Source of the DNA: Fuerstiella sp.
GTDB lineage: Bacteria; Planctomycetota; Planctomycetia; Planctomycetales; Planctomycetaceae
Assembly (NCBI GenBank): GCA_029245955.1
Contig: JAQWOH010000047.1
Span: forward strand, 1-64,000
Direction: 5' to 3'
DNA length: 64,000 nt
The translations under genes and the position numbers were made by a program. Below are positions 56,312 to 64,000 of the stretch, in pieces (position 1 is the stretch's first letter; the number at the start of each line of letters is the position of its first letter). Under the pieces are notes generated by a model that saw only the letters and a list, made by a program, of their open reading frames with translations, was not told the origin of the DNA and searched no databases.

Positions 56312-57712
56312 ATGACAGATATCAAACTGACACGCATTGCTTCGTTGCTTAAAGATGCGGAATTCGAAACAAGTGTGACCGTAAAGGGCTGGGTCCGCAC
56401 TCGCCGTGACTCCAAGAACGGTTTTTCGTTTATCGAATTGAACGACGGCAGTTGCATGAAGAACCTGCAGGTGATTGTGGATGGCGATATCCCGGAGTAC
56501 GCAGATACGATCAAGAGCGTGACGACCGGCGCGAGTGTGTCGATTGACGGGACGGTGAAGGAATCTCCCGGCAAAGGTCAGCGGATTGAAGTTCACGCTG
56601 CATCGCTGCAGCTGATCGGGAAGGCGGATCCGGCCGACTTTCCTCTGCAGAAGAAAGGACACAGCTTTGAGTTTCTGCGTGAGATTGCTCATCTGCGTCC
56701 GCGGACGAACAGCTTCGGTGCAGTTGCGCGGGTTCGAAACTGCATCAGCCGCTCAATTCACAACTTTTTTCAGTCTCGCGGATTTCTTTACATCAACACT
56801 CCCGTTATCACCACCAGCGACTGTGAAGGTGCGGGTGAAATGTTTCAGGTCACCACGCTCGATCTGGCCAGGCTTGCAAAAATTCAGACTGAGATCGACT
56901 GGAAACAGGACTTCTTCGGCAAGCCTGCAGCTCTGACTGTCAGCGGCCAGTTGGAAGCTGAGATATTTGCGACATCTGTGGGTGACTGCTATACGTTCGG
57001 GCCGACCTTTCGTGCTGAAAACAGCAATACCACTCGACACCTTGCCGAGTTCTGGATGGTTGAACCGGAAATGCCGTTCTTCGAACTGACGGACAATATG
57101 GATCTGGCTGAATCATTTGTTAAGACAATGATCGGCGACGTTCTGGATCAATGCCCGGAAGACATGGACTTCTTTAACCAGCGCATCGACAAAACGGTTC
57201 TTGAGACACTGGACAATATCTGCAACAACGAATTTATCCGGTTGCCGTATACCGAGGCTGTCGAGTTGCTGCAGAACAGCGGGCACAAGTTTGACTATCC
57301 CGTCGAATGGGGTCACGATCTGCAAAGTGAACATGAACGATTTCTGACGGAAGAGCATTTCAAACAGCCGGTGATCCTGTTTGATTATCCTCGCATCATT
57401 AAACCGTTTTACATGCGATGCAATGACGACGGAAAAACAGTGCGAGCGATGGATGTACTGGTGCCTCGGATCGGGGAAATTATCGGCGGAAGTCAGCGCG
57501 AGGAACGACTGGATATTCTGTTGCAGCGGATCGAAGAATGCGGCATGAATCCCGACGATTACTGGTGGTACACCGAACTGCGAAAATTCGGCACTGTCCC
57601 GCACAGCGGGTTCGGATTGGGTCTGGAGCGTGCTGTGCAGTTGATCACCGGTATGGCCAACATCCGCGACGTCATACCGTTCCCAAGAACTCCCGGGCAC
57701 GCCGAATTTTAG
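56312..57712 (+). CDS. asnS: Asparaginyl-tRNA synthetase
   Basis: A 466-residue class II synthetase that charges tRNA-Asn. The N-terminal OB-fold anticodon-binding domain has [20 protein letters not shown]; the catalytic domain shows motif 2 ([20 protein letters not shown]) and motif 3 ([20 protein letters not shown]). [15 protein letters not shown] is typical of AsnRS rather than AspRS. Its presence shows direct Asn-tRNA formation instead of reliance on the transamidation route alone. ATG 56312 starts the family's usual N-terminus; the frame extends to 56273. A small hairpin overlaps its stop. Confidence 0.97.
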   Translation: MTDIKLTRIASLLKDAEFETSVTVKGWVRTRRDSKNGFSFIELNDGSCMKNLQVIVDGDIPEYADTIKSVTTGASVSIDGTVKESPGKGQRIEVHAASLQLIGKADPADFPLQKKGHSFEFLREIAHLRPRTNSFGAVARVRNCISRSIHNFFQSRGFLYINTPVITTSDCEGAGEMFQVTTLDLARLAKIQTEIDWKQDFFGKPAALTVSGQLEAEIFATSVGDCYTFGPTFRAENSNTTRHLAEFWMVEPEMPFFELTDNMDLAESFVKTMIGDVLDQCPEDMDFFNQRIDKTVLETLDNICNNEFIRLPYTEAVELLQNSGHKFDYPVEWGHDLQSEHERFLTEEHFKQPVILFDYPRIIKPFYMRCNDDGKTVRAMDVLVPRIGEIIGGSQREERLDILLQRIEECGMNPDDYWWYTELRKFGTVPHSGFGLGLERAVQLITGMANIRDVIPFPRTPGHAEF

Positions 57713-57727
57713 CCGGGATGCCCCGGC
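57712..57727 (+). terminator. Small GC hairpin at the asnS stop
   Basis: GCCGGG (57712-57717) and CCCGGC (57722-57727) form a 6-base perfect stem with loop ATGC, starting at the last base of the stop codon. The preceding bases include AATTTTA; no T-run follows. Confidence 0.35.
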
Positions 57728-57793
57728 GGGTGGTGGCGTGGATCGCGTTACGGCATGAACCGCACTGCAACATGAGCCATGCAGGCCGCCGAG

Positions 57794-58933
57794 TCAGTGT
57801 CTGAACAGCCTGGACGTCTGAGTTCGTCCTTCGATCAGGACGTCGTCCCCGAATTGTCGAATTGTCATGTCTCGCAGCGACGGCAGTTCCGGAATTTCTG
57901 CGCGGCCCTGGCCGGCAACGGGCGTGACTGCGTTGACCCCGCCGACGATTTTCGGGGCGACGAATACGTGCACTTCATCAATCAGGTTCTCGTCATGGAA
58001 CGAGCCGTGCAGACCTCCGCCGGCTTCGAGCAGCACGTGGGTAAGTTGACGCTGCCCCAGATCTTTCAGCAGTTGCTGCGGCACAGACCTGTCCGCGTCT
58101 ACTGAAAGAACTTCGGCGCCCGCGCCCTTCAGTCGCTCAAGGTGATGAGTATTGGCATGGGCATGCTCAACACAGACCAGCACCGGGGCCTCATCGATCG
58201 TCTGTACCAGCAGGCCATCCAGCTTGACTGACTCACCGCTTCGATCAATAACAACGCGCAAAGGCGTTCGTGGCCCGGGTGGCCGGACGGTCAGTCGCGG
58301 ATCGTCAGCTCGCACCGTTCCGGCACCCGTGATGATTGCATCCATCAGTCCGCGCAGGCGATGCACTTCTGCTCGGGATTCTGCGCCTGAGATCCACATG
58401 GAATGTCCCGTGCGAGTTGCAATGCGTCCATCCAGTGTCATGGCCCATTTGGCGTGAACCCATGGCAGGCCTTGCAGCATCAGCCTGCGGAATGGTGCGA
58501 TCAATTCCCGGGCGTCGCTTTCGCAGACACCAACCGTGACTGCGATACCGGCAGCCTTTAGGATTGCGATGCCTTTGCCTGACACCTGTGGTGCCGGATC
58601 CTGGCACCCGATCACGACCTCTCGCAATCCCGCAGCGATCACAGCATCTGTGCAGGGTGGTGTCTTTCCCTGATGGCAGCATGGTTCCAGCGTCACGAAT
58701 AGCCGAGCCCCGCGCGATCGTTCACCAGCCGCCCTGATCGCATCGACTTCGGCGTGAGCCCCACCGAACTGCCGGTGATATCCTGCCGCAATCACGTGCC
58801 GTCTGTCGTCAACAATCACGGCACCCACGGCCGGATTTGGTTCCACCAGGCCGCGCCCCCGCGCGGCCAGTTGCAGCGCGTGCCGCATGACGCCTTCGTC
58901 ATCAGGAAACTTCATGTCTTCAGGTGATGGCAT
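57794..58933 (-). CDS. ribD: Bifunctional riboflavin deaminase/reductase
   Basis: A 379-residue RibD: the N-terminal zinc deaminase has PNPAVGAVIV, HAEVDAI (His ligand and catalytic Glu) and PCCHQGKTPPCTDAVI (two Cys ligands); the C-terminal NADPH reductase has WVHAKWAMTLDGRIAT, SMWISGAESRAEVHRLRGLM and DAIITGAGTVRADDPRLTVR. It carries out the second and third steps of riboflavin synthesis. ATG 58933 is chosen because GGAG lies 8 bases ahead; GTG 59008 is also in frame with a GAGG box. ribH is 14 kb away, so the pathway is split on the chromosome. It lies 122 bases after the SEC-C gene... in fact downstream of it in the same direction. Confidence 0.95.
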   Translation of the reverse strand: MPSPEDMKFPDDEGVMRHALQLAARGRGLVEPNPAVGAVIVDDRRHVIAAGYHRQFGGAHAEVDAIRAAGERSRGARLFVTLEPCCHQGKTPPCTDAVIAAGLREVVIGCQDPAPQVSGKGIAILKAAGIAVTVGVCESDARELIAPFRRLMLQGLPWVHAKWAMTLDGRIATRTGHSMWISGAESRAEVHRLRGLMDAIITGAGTVRADDPRLTVRPPGPRTPLRVVIDRSGESVKLDGLLVQTIDEAPVLVCVEHAHANTHHLERLKGAGAEVLSVDADRSVPQQLLKDLGQRQLTHVLLEAGGGLHGSFHDENLIDEVHVFVAPKIVGGVNAVTPVAGQGRAEIPELPSLRDMTIRQFGDDVLIEGRTQTSRLFRH

Positions 58934-59055
58934 TCTTGTGGCTCCGGCTTCGCCACTGGTTTTAACTGGCCGTCTAGCCGAGAATCGTTCTGACGGGTCC
59001 CGTGGCACATCCGCCTCAGAGTTCAGCCCCGAGCCGACCTGTCTTCAAAGGAGGA

Positions 59056-61158
59056 TCAGTCCTGCCCGGGGACCCACAGCTTTTCGGAGGATGCTGCCTT
59101 CTCTTCCTTATCCGGTGTCCACAGACCGCCACCAGCAGGTTGCAGCTGGTCCAGCAGATGAGTGCAGCCGCTGTTGACGAGTTCTTCCCGGATTACTTCT
59201 TCGATTTCCGGAATCTTGACGAAGTACCGTTCACGAATGGATGTCAGCAGCGCGGGCAGTTCCGGATCGGCGGGATTGTCCAGTCGAAAGCTGAGTTCCC
59301 GGATGTCCAGTTCCAGTTTCGTGCGAAACGCATCCTGATTATCAGCCACTGAACTGCGTGCATCCTCGAAGCATTCCGATGCCCTGCTCAGATCATTTTT
59401 CTCACGAGCGACCGTGGCACGCAGCATGTGGGCACGCATAGGAGTAAACCGTTCCAGTGCCGCCGGACGCCTGATTAATTCAGCAACGGCTCGTTCAATC
59501 AGCAGCAGGTGCCGAACAAGTGTGACACGATTTGTGAAGTCGACCACCTGATCGTCCGACAATTCTGGTTCTGCCAGTCGTGCGAACTGCAGCAGAGGAA
59601 GCGACGTGATTGCCTGTTCTTTGTCTGTCTCCAGTTTCAATGGTACGGGAATCCCCAGCCGAGAACGGATGTCCGTGAGATCCGGATCATATCCCATGCG
59701 ATTGCAGACAACGTCCAGCGTAATCACGCTGGCTCCCACCTTTACAAGATTATTGGCATCTTTGGCGGCCTCCAGCGGACTTTCGTCACCCAGTGATTTG
59801 GATGGTTTTTCGAGCCACTGCTGCAGGGCTGAGTCCAGTCGCTGCTGGTCGATCCTGCGAAAGTGGCTGCTGCCAAGGTGTTCGGCATGGTGAGTCTTCC
59901 AGTCAAACAGTCGGCAAACCTGTGGCAATCGCGATACCGGAGTCGGCTCGTTACCTTCATCCGAACCGGCCAGATCGCCGGCCAGGCTACGGAATAATGC
60001 GGTTGCCTCTTTGATATCGTCATCAAGAGCAACGACCAGCACCTGTGGATCTGATTCAGAGGATTCATCTGCGTCATATACCGTGATGTCTGCCAGAACG
60101 TCAGGCAGATTCTCAGGATCGACGTTATCTGACAGAGGCTCAGCCAGCAGTTCGTACTCGGCCGCAACCCGCGCCGACTCTTCGTTTTCGTTATTTACAT
60201 TCGACGGCATTCGTGCCATCCGTCCGTCGGCGTCAAGCGATGTCAGCAGTTGCGATACAGACTCCACGGACACACTTACCTGAACAATTGAGTAGGCGTC
60301 CCCGTCCACTTCAAGATCCAGCAGTTGAGCCAGAGCTTCTGTCTCCACAGCAGTGTCGAAGTCGTCGATCAAATCGGCTGCCTTGTGAAGGGCTTTTGCC
60401 GCTTCCTCAACACGACCGTCCCACGCCCGGAACAGTCCAAGATTATGCCACAACGCACCGTTCTGTGGCTGCTTTTCCACAAGCCGACTGTACAGGATGG
60501 CGGCCGGTTCCCAGCAACCAATCTGGCTGACTTTGCGTGCCCGATGTTCTTCCTGCTGCAGTTCGTCATCCAGTTCGACCGGCAGCAAAGCAAAGCGGCC
60601 ACGAAAAGGGTACGGGACCGTTCGTTGAGACTCGAAGTTTGCAAGCTGCATCAGCAACTGGTTGCGCCGTTCCGGCGGAGCCATGCGAACCGATAATGCC
60701 AGATGTTCACGTACCGCCATGGCACAGCCGGCACGCGCCATTTGCTGCGCAATCTGCGACGCCAGCATTGCGACACCCGCGGGGAACTGTCGGGCCCCCA
60801 GCTGGAACGCGCGGTGAATAATACGGCGAGACTCGTCAAATCCCTGTGTTGCCAGGCACACATCGGCCAGCGCCAACAGCGCCCGTGGTTCGTCCGGATG
60901 ATGACGCAGAAATTCGACCAGCTGGTTCCGTGCTTCGTCGAACTGACCTTTGCGGGTCAGGACAGAAGCCAGTTGAGTGACCAGGACCTCTTTATCTGAG
61001 TGTTGTGCCAGTAACGACCGCAGCAGTTTCTCGGCAGCATCGGGCTGATTGTCGATTAGCTTTTCGACTTTCACCAGGTCAGCCAGGATATCCTGACAAC
61101 AGAATTTCAGTTTCTTACCACTGCCGCACATGCACGGTGCGTAGGGATCATGAGCCAT
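59056..61158 (-). CDS. SEC-C motif and TPR-like repeat protein
   Basis: A 700-residue cytoplasmic protein. The N-terminus holds a SEC-C zinc motif, APCMCGSGKKLKFCC at about 8-22, as in the tail of SecA, where it binds SecB and ribosomes. Residues about 25-290 are TPR-like helical repeats (AEKLLRSLLAQHSDKEVLVT, ALLALADVCLATQGFDESRR, NGALWHNLGLFRAWDGRVEE). The central part (about 300-400) is acidic and low-complexity, and the C-terminal 300 residues are helical with no known domain (LIERAVAELIRRPAALERFT). Most SEC-C plus TPR proteins are uncharacterised; a role in protein quality control or secretion is only a guess. Stand-alone gene upstream of ribD. Confidence 0.8.
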   Translation of the reverse strand: MAHDPYAPCMCGSGKKLKFCCQDILADLVKVEKLIDNQPDAAEKLLRSLLAQHSDKEVLVTQLASVLTRKGQFDEARNQLVEFLRHHPDEPRALLALADVCLATQGFDESRRIIHRAFQLGARQFPAGVAMLASQIAQQMARAGCAMAVREHLALSVRMAPPERRNQLLMQLANFESQRTVPYPFRGRFALLPVELDDELQQEEHRARKVSQIGCWEPAAILYSRLVEKQPQNGALWHNLGLFRAWDGRVEEAAKALHKAADLIDDFDTAVETEALAQLLDLEVDGDAYSIVQVSVSVESVSQLLTSLDADGRMARMPSNVNNENEESARVAAEYELLAEPLSDNVDPENLPDVLADITVYDADESSESDPQVLVVALDDDIKEATALFRSLAGDLAGSDEGNEPTPVSRLPQVCRLFDWKTHHAEHLGSSHFRRIDQQRLDSALQQWLEKPSKSLGDESPLEAAKDANNLVKVGASVITLDVVCNRMGYDPDLTDIRSRLGIPVPLKLETDKEQAITSLPLLQFARLAEPELSDDQVVDFTNRVTLVRHLLLIERAVAELIRRPAALERFTPMRAHMLRATVAREKNDLSRASECFEDARSSVADNQDAFRTKLELDIRELSFRLDNPADPELPALLTSIRERYFVKIPEIEEVIREELVNSGCTHLLDQLQPAGGGLWTPDKEEKAASSEKLWVPGQD

Positions 61159-61786
61159 AATTATCGACCTGTTTGATATTTTAATCTGACTGAGCAGTGA
61201 ATGCTCAAATGTGCCCTGGGCGCAAGTGTTTCATGAGAACGACGACTTTCGAAAAAGCGTCGTGATAGATCAGTTGAAAACCGTTCCAGGGTTCAGTCCG
61301 CTGAATTGACTGGCGGCACCAGTTGTCTGCTGTCATGAATTGGACGGCATTACCTGCTGAATCTGCCGGAGTAGTTGTGGTTGAAAGTCTGCTGAATGTA
61401 ATTCTTGAGTTGACGGGAACTCTGGCAATCGAGCCACGAGCCCGGAAATGCTATCATCTTTCTGACACTACTGCACATGATCGCCCGGTTTCTGCAGTAA
61501 ATCTCCTTCACCCGGTTTACGTATTTTCTGTGTTTTCAGTGTGTAATGGGACGAAGGGGTGTCAGATGTCCTCCCTGACACTTACACAAAAGTTTCTTGA
61601 CGAGGGTACGCCCTCCGGTCCGGATGTGAACTGACGCTCGAAAATCATTTTGCCGTTGCCGTGGGGCACACGGAAGATACGCGCAAAACGCAACGAAGGC
61701 GCGAAAAAAATCGTACATCATGCTCATGCCTGTCACAAATTGATGACTCATGCAGTGGCTGCTTTCGGTGCTCAAAGGATGGAGCT
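61159..61786. other. Intergenic region with two hairpins
   Basis: About 630 bases, divergent, with no supported gene. Hairpin 1: ACGACG (61239-61244) pairs with CGTCGT (61258-61263), with an inner CTTT/AAAG stem and loop CGAA. Hairpin 2: GTGTCAG (61559-61565) pairs with CTGACAC (61575-61581). The frame from 61661 extends the methyltransferase N-terminally but its first 42 residues do not look like the family. Confidence 0.4.
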
Positions 61787-62710
61787 ATGCAGGACCAGAT
61801 TGCCGAGGTTACGGATTCAAGGTGTGAATCCACTTCACATGACTCGGGCAACTTCTGTCCGGCATGCGGCGAGACTGACGAAGGTACCAACCGTTACCGA
61901 TTCGAATCAGGGCGTGGAGAAACGCAGTGGTCCCGCTGTACCAGCTGCGCGACGTATTATATGACCGGTGAATATGACGAGGCCGCCGAAACCGATCACA
62001 CGCGACATATGGCATGGGGTAACGAAGCAGAAGGTACGCGACTGAATCTGCTGAAAGAAAATGGGTTCAAGGCGACACTGGATCAGATCGAGGCACTGGG
62101 ATACGGATGTTTATCGATTCTGGATGTCGGCTGTTCGTTTGGCGGAATTCTTGTCGAAGCAGAAAAACGTGGCTTCAAATGCGCTGGACTGGATATCGTT
62201 CCCGAAGCCGTTGCCTATATTTCGTCGCTGGGTTACAGAGCACAACAGTGCTGTTCGTTGAAAGACTGCACCCTGTTTTCACAGCAGGATCCGGTTGACG
62301 TGATATCGGTCCTTGATGCTCATATTTACTGGCCCAACCAGCCCGCCGAGTTACGCGCGGCACGTCAATTGCTGAGGGACGATGGCCTGCTGGTCATCCG
62401 GGCTGTCACCAAATCCGCTTTCATAACCACCGGCCGCATGATGGGTACGGTATCTGCCCGCATTTCAAAGAAGCTGATCCGTCGAGCGATTGCTGACCAT
62501 CGGTTTTCCATGCCGTTGAAGAGTCTGCTGAAAACTGTTGAGGACGCAGGTTTCGAAATTCTGTCTGCGTCTCCCAGAGGTGCTCAGCACACGGATTCTG
62601 CGCCGCTTGGTGCCCGCGCTGCCTTTGCATTGGGGACGCTGCTGTGGCACAGGCTGGGTCTGTCCATCGCTCCCACAACATTGGTCTTCGCCAGAAAGAA
62701 GGCCGAATGA
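61787..62710 (+). CDS. Class I SAM-dependent methyltransferase with N-terminal zinc ribbon
   Basis: A 307-residue protein. Residues about 20-60 hold CPACG and CTSC, a four-Cys zinc ribbon, as in many sugar- or glycan-modifying C-methyltransferase-like proteins. The Rossmann methyltransferase core has motif I LSILDVGCSFGGILVEAEKR, an acidic residue at the end of strand 2 (AGLDIVPEA), DPVDVISVLDAHIYWPNQPA, and a C-terminal ARKKAE end. It would transfer a methyl group from S-adenosylmethionine; the acceptor is unknown. ATG 61787 follows GGATGGAG. Its stop overlaps the start of the aminotransferase gene (ATGA), so both are translated together. Confidence 0.85.
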   Translation: MQDQIAEVTDSRCESTSHDSGNFCPACGETDEGTNRYRFESGRGETQWSRCTSCATYYMTGEYDEAAETDHTRHMAWGNEAEGTRLNLLKENGFKATLDQIEALGYGCLSILDVGCSFGGILVEAEKRGFKCAGLDIVPEAVAYISSLGYRAQQCCSLKDCTLFSQQDPVDVISVLDAHIYWPNQPAELRAARQLLRDDGLLVIRAVTKSAFITTGRMMGTVSARISKKLIRRAIADHRFSMPLKSLLKTVEDAGFEILSASPRGAQHTDSAPLGARAAFALGTLLWHRLGLSIAPTTLVFARKKAE

Positions 62711-63912
62711 TTCCACGCCATCGCCCACCGTTTGGCCCGGCGGCTCTGGCCTGCACTGGCGTTCGCAGCCTGTTCAACAGCGGTGACGTCGAACAGCTGG
62801 AGCGAAAATACAAACAGCAGCTTGGCGTGAAACACGCCGTCTGGCTGCCTTCGGCACGCTACGGTATTACGCGAACGATACAGTCACATATCACCAGCGA
62901 CGCAGAGGTTATTTGTTCTGCGTTCAACTGTGGTGCGGTACATCACGCCGCCGCTGAGTGCCAGCGTACAGTTCGCTACGCTGACTGTTCTTCCGGCAGT
63001 CTGCTGATGGACTGTTCCGGAGCAGGTACCGGTGGTCACGCTCTGATTCTGTCGGAAATGTTCGGGCATCGGTTCTCACCGAAGGAGCTCGATCACCGTC
63101 TCGTCCGGAACGCCTCGTTGCGGATCTTTGACATGGCTATGGCCATCCCCGCACCTGCGGATATGCAGCGGATGCAGCAGGTCGACGTGACCGTGCTCAG
63201 CTTCGGACTAGGTAAATCGCTCTACGCCGGCTGGGGCGGCATGGCGCTGACACAATGCGACGATTTGTCCGCAATGCTGCAGCGCTGTCGCGACCAGGAT
63301 CTGGCCTCAGGACCAAGGCTGGAGTTTTATCGGTGGAATGCAGACCTCGTTCTTCGAACAGTTGCGCACGAGCCATTCTTTTATCGACAGCTTCGATCTC
63401 GTCAGCAGCTGCGCAAATCCGAAAGCACTGATTGCAGCTCTTCATTCACGGCTGATTCACACGAATGGCACCGTCCACCGACTTCGCTGCACGTCGCGCG
63501 ATCACTACGGAACCTGGAACAGTCTGTCTCGTATGTTGAGAAACGACGAATTCTTGCTGACGAATACAGAAAGCAACTATGCGGATGCTCAGACCGTGTT
63601 CAGCTGCCGCCGAGTGATTTATCGGCTCTCAGCCACTTTTGTGTTCGCGTTTCCGGTGACCGTCGAGCGGCCGTACGACAGCACCTGTGGAATCATGGCA
63701 TCGACGTCGGTACGTTGTTTCCGTTTCCTCACGAAATCTGCCGGACTGAGGAATTTCCACAGGCTGCCCGCACCGCCTTAGAAATCCTGAACCTGCCGCT
63801 GTCGACGCAACTGGACCGCCGTGCCGTCATCGGAATCTGTGATGCATTGAGAGCTGGGGTGGAGTCGTCCCGCACTGCCAGCATCGCGATGCAGCCCGGT
63901 GCGGCCGCCTGA
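62707..63912 (+). CDS. DegT/DnrJ/EryC1/StrS-family aminotransferase
   Basis: A 401-residue PLP enzyme-like protein. The N-terminal KYKQQLGVKHAVWLPSARYG corresponds to the usual G-x-x-x-A-x-x-x-x-S-G-T-x-A-L region, with LPSARYGI in place of the SGTAAL loop. The PLP Lys candidate is in LSFGLGKSLYAGWGGMALT. C-terminal HFCVRVSGDRRAAVRQHLWN and HGIDVGTLFPFP fit the family's C-domain. DegT-family enzymes aminate nucleotide-linked keto sugars or other metabolites. Start ATG 62707 overlaps the methyltransferase stop; the frame is open upstream to 62644. The cluster likely continues past the window. Confidence 0.82.
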   Translation: MIPRHRPPFGPAALACTGVRSLFNSGDVEQLERKYKQQLGVKHAVWLPSARYGITRTIQSHITSDAEVICSAFNCGAVHHAAAECQRTVRYADCSSGSLLMDCSGAGTGGHALILSEMFGHRFSPKELDHRLVRNASLRIFDMAMAIPAPADMQRMQQVDVTVLSFGLGKSLYAGWGGMALTQCDDLSAMLQRCRDQDLASGPRLEFYRWNADLVLRTVAHEPFFYRQLRSRQQLRKSESTDCSSSFTADSHEWHRPPTSLHVARSLRNLEQSVSYVEKRRILADEYRKQLCGCSDRVQLPPSDLSALSHFCVRVSGDRRAAVRQHLWNHGIDVGTLFPFPHEICRTEEFPQAARTALEILNLPLSTQLDRRAVIGICDALRAGVESSRTASIAMQPGAAA

Positions 63913-64000
63913 TTTGTACTGCTGTTGGCATACCTCGTGGGCAGGGCAGGAGCGGTCAACTGCTGGGCATCACATCCCGGATTCATCAGGCTTGATGCGT

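Noticed and set aside
61661..61786. N-terminal extension of the methyltransferase from 61661
   Set aside because: The 42 added residues are Arg/Cys/Ser-rich without likeness to the family, and ATG 61787 has a ribosome site.

Overview
The window reads as chromosomal DNA of a bacterium of the phylum Planctomycetota, probably order Planctomycetales; genus is not decided. The basis is gene content: a PSCyt1/DUF1549/DUF1553 protein (40971-43310), a giant PVC-type heme-binding protein (50647-55641), Tat-exported Gfo/Idh/MocA and TIM-barrel proteins, long SMC and GyrB proteins, and many lipoproteins. No rRNA, tRNA, CRISPR array or prophage was recognised.

Layout. 1-415 is the edge of an IS3-family element and the pseudogene it interrupts. 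573-1940 is a Gfo/Idh/MocA oxidoreductase. 1941-3324 is a graveyard of decayed gene pieces, ending with a degenerate copy of the gyrB 3' end. 3325-7513 (minus) holds gyrB, dciA and dnaN, the DNA replication block; dnaA is absent. 7828-13252 (minus) holds an MMPL/RND exporter, a PilZ protein, a disordered lipoprotein and a Cys-rich secreted protein with a strong terminator. 13753-15417 (plus) is a small conserved-looking protein and a LolA/LolB-like lipoprotein. 15482-17123 has a Tat-exported TIM-barrel protein, then a HEAT-repeat gene fragment cut by a solo IS terminus. 17757-24000 pairs a FlgI-like/HEAT lipoprotein with smc. 24779-30699 holds an HTH-receiver regulator and two translationally coupled exported peptidases (M16 and S9).

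30750-37317 contains dus and maf (coupled), yjbQ, an LPG-synthase-type membrane protein, a pyrimidine-nucleoside phosphorylase and a sodium/solute symporter. 37766-39931 is a hybrid HD-GYP/PAS/GGDEF cyclic-di-GMP protein. 40027-43310 is a pentapeptide-repeat protein and the PSD1 protein. 43432-46642 (minus) is coaE, rho, ribH, nusB, a housekeeping cluster with two transcription-termination factors. 46768-50325 has a phosphohexomutase, an SDR reductase and folD. 50647-55641 is the PVC multidomain cupredoxin/cytochrome protein. 55783-61158 has ppiC, asnS, ribD and a SEC-C/TPR protein. 61787-63912 is a methyltransferase overlapping a DegT-family aminotransferase, probably the start of a glycan or metabolite cluster that continues past the window.

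Most of the window is ordinary chromosome. The more unusual parts are the FlgI-like lipoprotein with HEAT repeats beside smc, the gyrB tail echo, the two IS scars, the hybrid c-di-GMP protein with a weakened GYP motif, and a set of perfect inverted repeats at gene ends that lack U-tracts. No clearly new multi-gene system was proven; the FlgI-like/SMC pairing is the best lead.
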